From the NCBI GenBank assembly GCA_037974665.1, contig CM075775.1, positions 67,054,622 to 67,118,621 on the forward strand: a stretch of DNA of 64,000 nt, given 5' to 3'. This stretch comes from Ehretia macrophylla. Its lineage: Eukaryota > Streptophyta > Magnoliopsida > Boraginales > Ehretiaceae. Positions 24,046-35,410 of the stretch are shown piece by piece (position 1 is the stretch's first letter; every line of letters starts with the position of its first letter). The notes below the pieces were generated by a model that had not been told where the DNA came from, searched no databases, and saw only the letters and a program-made list of their open reading frames with translations. The position numbers and the translations under genes were made by a program.

Positions 24046-24604
24046 ATCATGTTGAGGGCACAATTCCTTTACGTGTTAACGGTTCACAGTCCCAGCCTAG
24101 AGAGATGGCCCATTCAGAATGCGCAATGGGCTTAACGACAACCCATCCGATTCAACAACCCAGTATCCTCGCAAGATGAGATATCGACGAGTTGTAGGGC
24201 CCTCTAATGTCCCATGAGTAAGGTTGTCGTCCTTTTAACAGCTCACGACGTACGATCCAGGATGAAAAAACAGAGCTAAAAAAGAAAAGTGGCCCGAAAC
24301 TGATGAAAACGTTCGATTTTGGGCTGCAAAAAAGGGCATAGTGAGCAAGCTGGCTGCCCCCATCGTAGAGCTCTTGGAGTGCTTTCCAATTGTATGTTGT
24401 GCGCCGCGTAACTCCTTACGGATCAAAAGTTATGGGCACCATAGCGAAGGAGACTTGGTCACAAGCTCTACGCCCTCAGTTTGCTGGCCTAGCCTCCATG
24501 TGAAACGAAGTTGTCCTGCCCAAGGTGCCGTGCGATTCGATAATAGAAATGTGGTGGATAAAGTATCTTGGCAACCCTAACCGGAGCAAAAATAATTGAA
24601 AAGG

Positions 24605-24723
24605 GGGGTGCAACACGAGGACTTCGCAAGGGGTCACCCATCCTAGTACTACTCTCGCCCAAGCACGCTTAACTTCGGAGTTCTGATGGGATCCGGTGCA
24701 TTAGTGCTAGTATGATCGCACCA
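24605..24723 (-). rRNA. 5S rRNA gene 32
   Basis: 119 nt. Differences: G98C, C95U, C15U, G1U. Its upstream spacer repeats CAACCCATCCGNTTCAACAA around 24832-24856 and then jumps to CTCTAATG, a net loss of about 25 bp. Confidence 0.94.
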
Positions 24724-25257
24724 GTCATGTTGATCGCATAATTCCTTTATGTGTTAACGGTTCACAGTCCCAGCCTAGAGAGATGGCCCATTCAGAAGGC
24801 CTAATGGGCTTAACGACAATCCATCCGTTTCAACAACCCATCCGCTTCAACAACGCCTCTAATGTCCCGTGAGTAAGGTTGTCGTCCTTTTAACAGCTCA
24901 CGACGTACGATACGGGACGGAATGATAGAGCAAAATTAGAAAAGTGGCCCGAAACTGATGAAAACGTTTGATTTTGGGCTCCAAAAAGGGCACAACGAGC
25001 AAGCTGGCAGCCCCTGTCGTAGGGCTCTCGAAGAGCTTTCCAATGGTATGTTGTGCGCCACGTAACTCCTTACGGATCAAAAGTTATGGGCACCGGAGCG
25101 ACGGAAACCTGGTCACATGCCCTACGCCCTCGGTTTGTTGGCCCAGCCTCCACGTGAAGCGAAGTTGTCTTGCCTAAGTTGCCATGGGATTCGATAATAG
25201 AAATGTGGTGGATAAAGTATCGTAGCAACCCTAACCGGAGGAAAAAAATTGAAAAGG

Positions 25258-25376
25258 GGGATGCAACATGTGGACTTCCCATGGGGTCACCTATCCAAGT
25301 ACTGCTCTCGCCCAAGCACGCTTAACTTCGGAGTTCTGATGGGATCCGGTACATTAGTGCTGGTATGATCGCACCT
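25258..25376 (-). rRNA. 5S rRNA gene 33 (diverged)
   Basis: 119 nt. Nine differences: C116U, G108A, U106A, C95A, G85A, A80U (three in the C box), U73C, C26U, G1A. C116U, A80U and U73C recur in genes 36 and 38. Upstream heptamer ATAAAAG. Confidence 0.92.
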
Positions 25377-25936
25377 GTCATGTTGATCACACAATTCTTT
25401 TATGTGTTAATGGTTCACAGTCCTAGTCTAGAGAGATGGCCCATTCAGAAGGACCAATGGGCTTAACGACGACCCATCTGCTTCAACAACCCTACATCCT
25501 CGCAAGACGAGATATCGACGCGTTGTAGGGCCCTCTAATGTCCCGCGATTAAGGTTTTCATCCTTTTAACAGCTCATGACGTACGATATGGGACCGAATA
25601 ATAGAGCAAAATTAGAAAAGTGGCCCGAAACTGATGAAAACGTTCGATTTTGGGCTCCGAAAAGGGCACAGCGAGCAATCTAGTTGCCCCCATCGTAGTG
25701 CTCTTGAAGAGCTTTCCAACGGTATGCTGTGCACTGTGTTACTCCTTACGGATCAAAAGTTATGGGCACCGGAGCGACGGAGACCTGGTCACAAGTCCTA
25801 CGCCCTCGGTTTGCGGGCCCAGCCTCCACGTGAAGTGAAGTTGTCTTGCCCAAGGTGCCGTGAGATTCGATAATAGAAATGTGGTGGATAAAGTATCTTG
25901 GCAACCCTAACCGGAGGAAAAAAAAAATTGAAAAGG

Positions 25937-26055
25937 GGGGTGCAACACGAGGACTTTCCACGGGGTCACCCATCCTAGTACTACACTCGCCCAAGCACGC
26001 TTAACTTCGGAGTTCTGATGGGATCCATTGCATTAGTGCTGGTATGATCGCACCC
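25937..26055 (-). rRNA. 5S rRNA gene 34
   Basis: 119 nt. Differences: G99A, C95G, A71U, C29U, C28A. A box intact. Confidence 0.94.
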
Positions 26056-26613
26056 ATCATGTTGAGCACACAATTCCTTTATGTGTTAACGGTTCACAGT
26101 CCCAGCCCAGAGAGATGGCCCATTCAGAAGGCCCAATGGCCTTCACAACAACCCATCCGCTTCAACAACGCAGCATCATCGAAAGACGTGTTATCGTCGC
26201 GTTGTAGGGCACTCTAATGTCCCGCGAGTAAGTTTGTCGTACTTTTAACAGCTCATGATGTACGATCTGAAACTGAAAAACAGAGCTAAATTAGAAAAGT
26301 GTCCCGAAACAGAAAAAAACGTTCGATTTTGTGCTCTAAAAAGGGCAGAGCGAGTTAGCTAGCTTCCCCCGTCGTAGAGCTCTCGAAGAGCTTTCCAACG
26401 GTATGCTGTGCGCCATGTAACTCCTTTCATATAAAAAGTTATGGGCACCGGAGCGACGGAGACCTGGTCACAAGCTCTACGCCCTCGGTTTGAGGGCCCA
26501 ACCTCCACGTGAAGCGAAGTTGTCTTGCCCAAGGTGCCGTGGGATTCGATAATAGAAATGTGGTGGATAAAGTATCTTGGCAACCATAACCGGAGGAAAA
26601 AAAATTGAAAAAG

Positions 26614-26732
26614 GGGGTGCAACCCGAGGACTTCCCAATGGGTCACCCATCCTAGTACTAGTCTCGCCCAAGCACGCTTAACTTCGGAGTTCTGATGGGA
26701 TCCGGTGCATTAGTGCTGGTATGATCGCACCC
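26614..26732 (-). rRNA. 5S rRNA gene 35
   Basis: 119 nt. Differences: U109G, C95U, C94A, G72C. Its upstream spacer has lost about 96 bp. Confidence 0.94.
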
Positions 26733-26777
26733 ATCATGTTGAGGGCACAATTCCTTTATGTGTTAACAGTTCATAGT

Positions 26778-26790
26778 CCCAGTGTAGGGC
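26778..26790. other. 96-bp spacer deletion junction
   Basis: AGTCCCAG is joined directly to TGTAGGGCC, skipping the inverted repeat and the CAAGACGAGATATCG segment. The gene 35 to 36 period falls to 581 bp. The promoter heptamer is retained. Confidence 0.85.
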
Positions 26791-27194
26791 CGTCTAATGT
26801 CCCATGAGTAAGGTTGTCGTCCTTTTAACAGCTCACGACGTACGATCAGGGATGGAAAAATAGGGTTAAAACACAAAAGTGGCCCAAAACTGATGAAAAC
26901 ATTAGATTTTGGGCTCGAAAAAAGGGCATAGCGAGCAAGCTGGCAGCCACCGTTGTTAGGCTCTCGGAGAGCTTTCCAACGGTATGCTGTGCACCGTGTA
27001 ACTCCTTACGGATCAAAAGTTATGGGAACCAGAGCGAAGGTGACCTCGTCACAAGCCCTACGCCCCCGGTTTGCTGGCCCAGCTTCCACGTGAAGCAAAG
27101 TTGTCTTGCCCAAGGTGCCGTGGGATTCGATAATAGAAATGTTTTGGATAAAGTATCTTGGCAACCCTAACCGAAGGAAAAAAAATTGAAAAGG

Positions 27195-27313
27195 GGGATG
27201 CAACACGAGGACTTCCCAGGGGGTCACCCATCCAAGTACTGCTCTCGGCCAAGCACGCTAAACTTCGGAGTTCTGATGGGATCCGGTGCATTAGTGCTGG
27301 TATGATCGCACCC
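27195..27313 (-). rRNA. 5S rRNA gene 36
   Basis: 119 nt. Differences: C116U, A80U, U73C, G66C, A54U (A box). Shares three variants with gene 33, three units away. Confidence 0.94.
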
Positions 27314-27872
27314 GCCAGGTTGAGGGCACAATTCCTTTATGTGTTAACGGTTCACAGTCCCAGCCTAGAGAGATGGCCGATTCAGAAGGCGCAATGGGCT
27401 TAACGACAACCCATCCGCTTCAACAACCCAGCATCCTCGCAAGATGAGATATCGACGAGTTGTAGGGCCCTCTAATGTCCCATGAGGAAGGTTGTCATCA
27501 TTTTAGCAGCTCACGACGTACGATCCGGGATGAAAAAATAGTGCTAAAAAAGAAAATTGGCCCAAAACTAATGAAAACGTTCGATTTTGGGCACCAAAAA
27601 AGGGCATAGCGAGCAAGCTGGCTGCCCCTGTCGTACAGCTCTCGGAGAGCTTTCCAAGGGTATGCTGTGTGCCACGTAACTCCTTACGGATCAAAAGTTT
27701 TGGGTACCGGAGCGAAGGAAACCTGGTCACAAGCCCTACGCCCTCGGTTTGCTGGCCCAACCTCCACGTGAAGTGAAGTTGTCTTGCCCAAGGTACCGTG
27801 GGATTCGATAATAGAAATGTGGTGGATAAAGTATCTTGGCAACCCTAACCGGAGCAAAAAAAATTGAAAAGG

Positions 27873-27991
27873 GGGGTGCAACACGAGGACTTCCCAGGGG
27901 GTCACCCATCCTAGTACGACACTCACCCAAGCACGCTTAACTTCGGAGTTCTGATGGGATCCGGTGCATTAGTGCTGGTATGATCGCACCC
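27873..27991 (-). rRNA. 5S rRNA gene 37
   Basis: 119 nt. Differences: A74C, A71U and C67U, all in or beside the intermediate element. A and C boxes intact. Upstream heptamer ATAAACG. Confidence 0.95.
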
Positions 27992-28549
27992 GTCATGTTG
28001 AACGTACAATTCGTTTATGTGTTAACGGTTCACAGACCCAGCCAAGAGAAATGGCCCATTCAGAACGCCGAATGGGCTTAACGACAACCTATCCGCTTCA
28101 ATAACCCAGCATTCTCGCAAGAAGAGATATCGACGCATTGTAGGGCCCTTTAATGTCCCGTGAGTAAGGTTGTCGTCCTTTTTACAACCCACGACGTACG
28201 ATACGGGACGGAATAACATAGCAAAAATAGAAAAGTGGCCTGAAACTCATGAAAACATTCGATTTTGAGCTCCAAAAAGGGCACAGTGAGCAAGCTAGCT
28301 ACCCCCATCGTAGAGCTCTCGAAGAGCTTTCCAACGGTATGCTGTGCGCCGCGTAACTCCTTATGGATCAAAAGTTATTGGCACCAGAGCGACGGAGAGC
28401 TGGTCACAAGCCCTACACCCTCGGTTTGCGGTCCCAGCCTCCACGTGAAGCGAAGTTGTCTTGCCCAAGGTGCCGTGGGATACGATAATAGAAATGTGGT
28501 GGATAAAGTATCGTGGCAACCCTAACCGGAGGAAAAAAAATTGAAAAGG

Positions 28550-28668
28550 GGGATGCAACACGAGGACTTCCTAGGGGGTCACCCATCCAAGTACTGGTCT
28601 CGCCCAAGCACGCTTAACTTCGGAGTTCTGATGGGATCCGGTGCATTAGTGCTGGTATGATCACACTC
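28550..28668 (-). rRNA. 5S rRNA gene 38
   Basis: 119 nt. Differences: C116U, G97A, A80U, U73C, G72C, C6U, G2A. Confidence 0.94.
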
Positions 28669-29227
28669 GTCATGTGGAGGGTACAATTCCTTTATGTGTT
28701 CATGGTTCATAGTCCCAGCCTAGAGAGATGGCCCATTCAGAAGGCGCAATGGGCTTAACGACAACCCTTCCGCTTCAACAACCCAGTATCCTCGGAAGAC
28801 GAGATATCGACGCATTGTAAGGCCCTCTAATGTCCCGTGAGTAAGGTTGTTGTCCTTTTAACAGCTCACAACGTACGATCCGGGACCAAAAAACCGAGCT
28901 AAAAATGAAAACTGGCCCGAAACTGATGAAAACATTCGATTTTGGGCTCCAAAAAAAGGGATAGCAAGCAAGCTAGCTACCTCGTCGTAGAGCTCTCGGA
29001 AAGCTTTCCAACGGTATGCTGTGCGCCGCGTAACTCCTTACGGAATAAAAGTTATGGGCACCAGAGCAAAGGAGACCTGGTCACAAGCCCTACGCCCTCG
29101 GTTTGCTAGCCCAACCTACACGTGAAGCGAAGTTGTCTTGCCCAAGGTGCCGTGGGATTCGATAATAGAAATGTAGTGGATAAAGTATCTTCGCAACCCT
29201 AACCGGAGGAAAAAAAATTGAAAAGGG

Positions 29228-29346
29228 GGGGTGCGACAAAAGGACTTCCCATGGGGTCACCCATCCTAGTACAACTCTCGCCCAAGCACGCTTAACTTCG
29301 GAGTTCTGATGGGATCCGGTGCATTGGTGCTGGTATGATCGCACCT
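29228..29346 (-). rRNA. 5S rRNA gene 39
   Basis: 119 nt. Differences: U112C, G108U, C107U, C95A, A74U, U21C, G1A. First member of trimer copy 1. Confidence 0.94.
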
Positions 29347-29903
29347 ATCCTGTTGATCACACAATTCTTTTATGTGTTAACGGTTCACTGTCCCAGCCTA
29401 GAAAGATGCCCATTCAGAAGGCCCAATGGGCTTAATGACAACCCATTAGCTTCAACAACCCAGCATTCTCGCAAGACGAGATATCAACGTGTTGTAAGGC
29501 CCTCTAATGTCAAGCGAGTATGGTTGTCATCCTTTTAACAGCTCCCGACGTACGATACGGGACAGAATAACATAGCAAAATTAGAAAAGTGGCCTGAAAC
29601 TGATGAAAACGTTCGATTTTAGGCTCCAAAAAGGCCAAAGAGAGCAAACTAGCTACCCCCGTCGTAGAGCTCTCGAAGGGCTTTCCAACGGTATGCTGTT
29701 CGCGGCGTAACTCCTTACGGATCAAAAGTTATGGGCACCGGAGCGATGGAAACCTGGTCACATGCCCTACGCCCTCGGCTTGCGAGCCCAGCCTCCACGT
29801 GAAGCGAAGTTGTCTTGCCCAAGGTTCCGTGGGATTCGATAATAGAAATGTGGTGGATAAAGTATCTTGGCAACCCTAACCGGAGGAAAAAAAATTGAAA
29901 ATG

Positions 29904-30022
29904 GGGATGCAACACGAGGACTTCCTAGGGGGTCACCCATCCTAGTACTGCTCTGGCCCAAGCACGCTTAACTTCGGAGTTCTGATGGGATCCAGTGCAT
30001 TAGTGCTGGTATGATCACACCC
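29904..30022 (-). rRNA. 5S rRNA gene 40
   Basis: 119 nt. Differences: C116U, G97A, U73C, G68C, C29U, C6U. Upstream heptamer ATTAAGG, shared with genes 41 and 43. Confidence 0.94.
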
Positions 30023-30581
30023 ATCATGTTAGGGGCATAATTCCTTAATGTGTTAATGGTTCACAGTTCCAGCCTAGAGAGATGGCCCATTCAGAAGGCG
30101 CAATGGGCTTAACGACAACCCATCTGCTTCAACAGCCCAGCATCCTCGTGAGATGAGATATCGACGAGTTGTAGGGCCCTCAAATATCCGGTGAGTAAGA
30201 TTGTCGTCCTTTTAACAGCTCACGACGTACGATCCGGGACTGAAAAATCGAGCAAAAAAAGAAAAGTGGCCCGAAACTGATGAAAACATTCGATTTTGTG
30301 CTCCAAAAAAGGGCATGGCGAGCAAGCTGGTAGACCCCATCGTAGAGCTCTCGGAGAGCTTTCCAACAGTATGCTGTGCACTGCGTAACTCCTTACGGAT
30401 CAAAAGTTATGGTCACCGGAGCGAAGGAGACCTGGTCACAAGCCCTACACCCCCGGTTTGCTGGCCCAGCCTCTACGCGAAGCGAAGTTGTCTTGCCCAA
30501 GGTGCTGTGGGATTCGATAATAGAAATGTTGTGGATAAAGTATCTTGGCAACCCTAACCGGAGCAAAAAAAGTTGAAAAGG

Positions 30582-30700
30582 GGAGTGCAGCACGATGACT
30601 TCCCTGGGGGTCACCCATCCTAGTACTACTCTCGCCCAAGCACGCTTAACTTCGGAGTTCTGATGGGATCCGGTGCATTAGTGCAGGTATGATCACACCC
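30582..30700 (-). rRNA. 5S rRNA gene 41
   Basis: 119 nt. Differences: C117U, U111C, C105A, U96A, A16U, C6U. Third member of trimer copy 1. Confidence 0.94.
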
Positions 30701-31258
30701 GTCATGTTGATCGCACAATTCCTTAATTTGTTAACAGTTCACAGTCCCGGCCATGGGAGATGGCCCATTCAGAAGGCACAATGGGCTTAACGACAACCAA
30801 TCCGCTTCAACAACCCAGCATCCTCGCAAGATCAGATATCGACGAGTTGTAGGGCCCTCTAATGTCCCATGAGTAAGGTTGTCGTCCTTTTAACAGCTCA
30901 CGACGTACGATCCGGGATGGAAAAACAAAGCTATAAAAGAAAAATGGCCCGAAACTGATAAAAATGTTTGATTTTGGGATCCATAAAGGGTACAGCGAGC
31001 AATCTAGCTGCCCCCGTCGTAGAGCTCTCGAAGAGCTTTCTAACGGTATGCTGTACACCACGTAACTCCATACGGATCAAAAGTTATGGGCACCGGAGCG
31101 ACGAAGACTTGGTCACAGGCCTTACGCTCTCGGTTTGCAGACCCAGCCTCCACGTGATGCGAAGTTGTCTTGCCCAAGGTGCCGTGGGATTCAATAATAG
31201 AAATGTGGTGGATAATGTATCTTGGCAACCCTAACCGGAGGAAAAATAATTGAAATGG

Positions 31259-31377
31259 GGGGTGCAACACGAGGACTTCCCAAGGGGTCACCCATCCTAG
31301 TACAACTCTCGCCCAAGCACGCTTAACTTCGGAGTTCTGATGGGATCCGGTGCATTGGTGCTGGTATGATTGTACCT
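31259..31377 (-). rRNA. 5S rRNA gene 42
   Basis: 119 nt. Differences: C95U, A74U, U21C, G7A, G5A, G1A. Proximal terminator is reduced to TTT (plus TGAAATGG) with an interrupted A-run behind (AAAAATAATTG), so termination may be weaker. Confidence 0.94.
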
Positions 31378-31933
31378 ATCATGTTGATCACACAATTCCT
31401 TTATGTGTTAAAGGTTCACAGTCCCAGCCTACAGAGATGCCCATTCAGAAGGCCCAATGGGCTTAATGACAACCCATTTGCTTCAATAACCCAGCATCCT
31501 CGCAAGATGAGATATCGACGCGTTGTAGGGCCCTCTAATGTCAAGCGAGTATGGTTTTCATCCTTTTAACAGCTCCCGACGTACGATACGGGATAGAATA
31601 ACAGAGCAAAATTAGAAAAGTGGCCTGAAACTGATGAAAACGTTTGATTTTGGGCTCCAAAAAGGCCAAAGCGAGCAAGCTAGCTGCCCCCGTCGTAGAG
31701 CTCTCGAAGGGCTTTCCAACGGTATGCTGTCCGCCACGTAACTCCTTACGGATCAAAAGTTATGGGCACTGGAGTGACGGAAACCTGGTCACATGCCCTT
31801 CACCCTCGGCTTGCGAGCCCAGCCTCCACGTGAAGCGAAGTTGTCTTGCCCAAGGTGCCGTGGGATTCGATAATAGAAATGTGGTGGATAAAGTATCTTG
31901 GCAACCCTAACTGGAGAAAAAAAATTGAAAAGG

Positions 31934-32052
31934 GGGATGCAACACGAGGACTTCCCAGGGGGTCACCCATCCTAGTACTGCTCTCGCCCAAGCACGCTTA
32001 ACTTCGGAGTTCTGATGGGATCCGGTGCATTAGTGCTGGTATGATCACACCC
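31934..32052 (-). rRNA. 5S rRNA gene 43
   Basis: 119 nt with three changes, C116U, U73C, C6U. All three internal elements are consensus. Confidence 0.95.
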
Positions 32053-32611
32053 ATCATGTTAGGGGCTCAATTCCTTAATGTGTTAACGGTTCACAGTTCC
32101 ACCCTAGAGAGATGGCCCATTCAGAAGGCGCAATGGGCTTAACGACAACCCATCCGCTTCAACAACCCAGCATCCTCGTGAGATGAGATATCGACAAGTT
32201 GTAGGGCCCTCTAATATCCGGTGAGTAAGGTTGTCCTCCTTTTAACAGCTCACGACGTACGATCCGGCACGGAAAAATAGAGCTAAAAAAGAAAAGTGGC
32301 CCGAAACTGATGAAAACGTTCAATTTTGGGCTCCAAAAAAGGGCATAGCGAGCAAGCTGGCGGCCCCCGTCGTAGAGCTCTCGAAGAGCTTTCCAACAGT
32401 ATGTTGTGCGCTACGTAACTCCTTACGGATCAAAAGTTATGAGCACCTGAGCGAAGGACACCAGGTCACAAGCCCTACGCCCTCGGTTTGCGGGCCCAAC
32501 CTCCACGTGAAGCGAAGTTGTCTTGCCCAAGGTGCCGTGGGATTCGATAATAGAAATGTGGTGGATAAAGTATCTTGGCAACCCTAACCGGAGCAGAAAA
32601 AGTTGAAAAGG

Positions 32612-32730
32612 GGAGTGCAAGATGATGACTTCCTAAGGGGTCACCCATCCTAGTACTACTCTCGCCCAAGCACGCTTAACTTCGGAGTTCTGATGGGATC
32701 CGGTGAATTAGTGCAGGTATGATCACACCC
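32612..32730 (-). rRNA. 5S rRNA gene 44 (diverged)
   Basis: 119 nt. Nine differences: C117U, G110C, G108A, C105A, G97A, C95U, G25U, A16U, C6U, mostly in the 3' third. A box intact. Confidence 0.92.
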
Positions 32731-33288
32731 GTCATGTTGATCGCACAATTCCTTTATGTGTTATCGGTTCACAGTCCCAGCCTAGAGAGATGGCCCATTC
32801 AGAAGGCCCAATGGGCTTAACGACAACCCATCCGTTTCAACAACCCAGCATCCTCGCAAGATGAGATATCGACACGTTGTAAGGCCCTCTAATGTCCCGT
32901 GAGTAAGGTTGTCATCCTTTTAACAGCTCACGACATACGATCCGGGATGGAAAAACATAGCTAAAAAAGAAAAATGGCCCGAAACTAATGAAAACGTTCG
33001 ATTTTGGGATCCAAAAAGGGCACAGCGAGCAATCTAGCTGCCCCCGTCGTAAAGCTCTTGAAGTGCTTTCCAACGGTATGCTGTGCACCACGTAACTCCT
33101 TACTGATCAAAAGTTATGGGCACCGGAGCGACGAAGACTTGGTCACAGGCCCTACGCCCTCGGTTTGCGGACCCAGCCTCCACGTGATGTGAAGTTGTCT
33201 TGCCCAAGGGGCCGTGGGATTCGATAATAGAAATGTGGTGGATAAAGTATCTTGGCAACCCTAACCGGAGGAAAAAAAATTGAAATGG

Positions 33289-33407
33289 GGGGTGCAACAC
33301 GAGGACTTCCCAGGGGGTCACCCATCCTAGTACTACTCTCGCCCAAGCATGCTTAACTTCAGAGTTCTGATGGGATCCAGTGAATTAGTGCTGGTATGAT
33401 CGCACAC
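33289..33407 (-). rRNA. 5S rRNA gene 45 (A/B boundary)
   Basis: 119 nt. Differences: G58A (A box CpG), C47U, C29U, G25U, G2U. Its 3' flank is subfamily A (AACCGGAGGAAA) and its 5' flank is subfamily B (CCTATAT, CATTCAAAA), so the subfamily switch lies in or at the edges of this gene. Proximal terminator is TTT only. Confidence 0.94.
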
Positions 33408-33965
33408 GTCATGTTGAGGGCACAATTCCTATATGTGTTAACGGTTCACAGTGCCAGCCTAGAGAGATGGCCCATTCAAAATGCCCAATGGGCTTAACGA
33501 CAACCCATCCGCTTCAACAACGCAGCATCCTCGCTAGACGTGATATCGAAAAATTGTAGGGCCCTCTGATGTCCCTCGAGTCATGTTGTCGTCCTTTTAA
33601 CAGCTCAAGACGTATGATCCGAGACGAAAAAATAGAGCAAAAGAAGAAAAGTGGACTGAAACTGATGAAAATGTTCGATTTTGGGCTCAAAAAATGGGCA
33701 CAACGAGCAATCTAGTTGCGCCCGTCGTAGAGCTCTCAGAGAGCTTTGCAAAGGTATGTTGTGCGCCGTGTAACTCCTTACGGATCAAAAGTTATGGGCA
33801 CCAGAGCGACGGAGGCCTGGTCACAAACCCTACGCCCTCGGTTTGCCGGCACGGCCCCTACGTGAAGCGAAGTTGTCTTGCCCAATGTTCTGTGGGATTC
33901 GGTCATAGAGATTTGGTGGATAAAGTATCTTGGCAACCCTAACCAGGGCAAAAAAAATTGAAAAT

Positions 33966-34057
33966 GGGGTGCAACACGAGTACTACTCTCGCCCAAGCAC
34001 GCTGAACTTCGGAGTTCTGATCGGATCCGGTGCATTAGTGCTGGTATGATTGCACCC
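33966..34057 (-). pseudogene. 5S rRNA pseudogene 46, C box deleted
   Basis: 92 bp. Plus ACGAG is joined directly to TACTACTCTCG, removing RNA 78-104, which contains the whole C box and loop E region. Also A54C (A box), C36G, G7A. Without the main TFIIIA contact it should not be transcribed, and the product could not fold as 5S rRNA. It is the first gene of the B block. Confidence 0.95.
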
Positions 34058-34614
34058 GTCTTGTTTAGGGCATAATTCCTATATGTGTTAATGGTTCACA
34101 GAGCCAGCCTAGAGAGATGGCCCATTCAAAAGGCCCAATGGGCTTAACGACAACCCATCCGCTTCAACAATGCAGCATCCTCGCAAGACGTGATATCGAC
34201 ACATTGTAGGGCCCTATGATGTCCCGCGAGTCAGGTTGTCGTCCTTTTAACAGCTCACGACGTACGATCCGGGACGGAAAAACAGAGCGAAAGAAGAAAA
34301 GTGGACTGAAACTGATGAAAACGTTCGATTTTGGGCTCCAAACAGGGGCACAGTGGGAAAGCTGGCTGCCCCACTCGTTGAGCTCTGAGAGAGCTTTGCA
34401 ACGGTATGTTGTGCCCCATATAACTCCTTACGGATAAAAAGTTATGGGCACCGGAGCGACGGAGAGCTGGTCGCAAACCCTACCCCCTCAGTTTGTGGGC
34501 CCGGCCTCTACGTGAATCGAAGTTGTCTTGCCCAATGTTTTGTGGGATTTGGTAATTGAGATTTGGGGGATAAAGTATCTTGGCAACCCTAACCAGGGCA
34601 AAAAAATTGAAAAG

Positions 34615-34733
34615 GGGGTGCAACACGAGGACTTCCCAAGGGGTCACCCATCTTAGTACTACTCTCACCCAAGCACGCTTAGCTTCGGAGTACTGATGGG
34701 ATCCGGTGCATTAGTGCTGGTATGATCGCATCC
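34615..34733 (-). rRNA. 5S rRNA gene 47
   Basis: 119 nt. Differences: C95U, G81A (C box), C67U, U52C (A box), A42U, G3A. Confidence 0.94.
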
Positions 34734-35291
34734 ATCATGTTGAGGGCATAATTCCTATATGTGTTAACGGTTCACAGTCCCAGCTTAGAGAGATGGCCCA
34801 TTCAAAAGGCCCAATGGGCTTAACGACAACCCATTCGCTTCAACAACACAGCATCCTCGCAATACGTGATATCGACACGTTGTAGGGCCCTCTGATGTCC
34901 AGCGAGTCAGGTTGTCGTCCTTTTAACAGCTCACGACGTATGATCCAGCACGGAAAAAACAGAGCGAAAGAAAAAAGTGGACTGAAACTGATGAAAATAT
35001 TCGATTTTGGGCTCCAACGTTGGGCACAGCGGGCAAGCTGGCTGCCCCATTCGTAGAGCTCTCAGAGAGCTTTGCAACGGTATGCTGTACGCCACATAAC
35101 TCCTTACAGATAAAAAGTTATGGGCACCGGAGTGACGAAGACCTGGTTGCAAACCCTACGCCCTCGGTTTGTGGGCCCAGCCTCTACGTGAAGTGAAGTT
35201 GTCTTGCCCAATGTTCCATGGGATTTGGTTATAGAGATTTGGGGGATAAAGTATCTTGGAAACCCTAACCAGGGCAAAAAAAATTGAAAAT

Positions 35292-35410
35292 GAGGTGCAA
35301 CACGAGAACTTCCAAGGGGGTCACCCGTCCTAGTACTACTCTCGCCCAAGCACGCTTAACTTCGGAGTTCTAATGGGATCCGGTGCATTAGTGCTGGTAT
35401 GATCGCATCC
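35292..35410 (-). rRNA. 5S rRNA gene 48
   Basis: 119 nt. Differences: C118U, C104U, G97U, U84C (C box), C39U, G3A. U84C is shared with neighbour 49. Confidence 0.94.

Larger units (their letters stand above)
29228..33288 (-). repeat. Three-gene higher-order repeat, two copies (2031 bp)
   Basis: Genes 39-40-41 match genes 42-43-44 pairwise at 2030-2031 bp spacing. 39/42 share A74U, U21C and G1A plus spacer marks TGTCAAGCGAGTATGG and AGCTCCCGACG. 40/43 share C116U, U73C, C6U and the heptamer ATTAAGG. 41/44 share C117U, C105A, A16U, C6U and the spacer start GTTGATCGCAC. The pairs have diverged since, so the duplication is not brand new. Confidence 0.85.
1..33407 (-). repeat. 5S rDNA tandem array, spacer subfamily A (genes 1-45)
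   Basis: Forty-five head-to-tail 5S genes with a modal period of 677 bp, interrupted once by a solo LTR. Spacers (about 558 bp) hold no gene. Reading the plus strand from each gene's high coordinate they contain: a TATA-like heptamer 21-27 bases out (plus CCTTTAT, minus ATAAAGG); a GCCCATT...AATGGGC inverted repeat about 63-86 bases out; unique spacer; then AACCCTAA, an A8 run and AAAA just before the next gene (terminators on the minus strand). Subfamily A markers are CATTCAGAAGG, CTCTAATGTC, GCTTTCCAACGG, CAGCCTCCACGTG, CCCAAGGTGCCG, GATAATAGAAATGTGG and AACCGGAGGAAA. Gene variants below use RNA numbering 1-119 against the window consensus, with A box 50-64, intermediate element 67-72 and C box 80-97. 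Confidence 0.97.
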
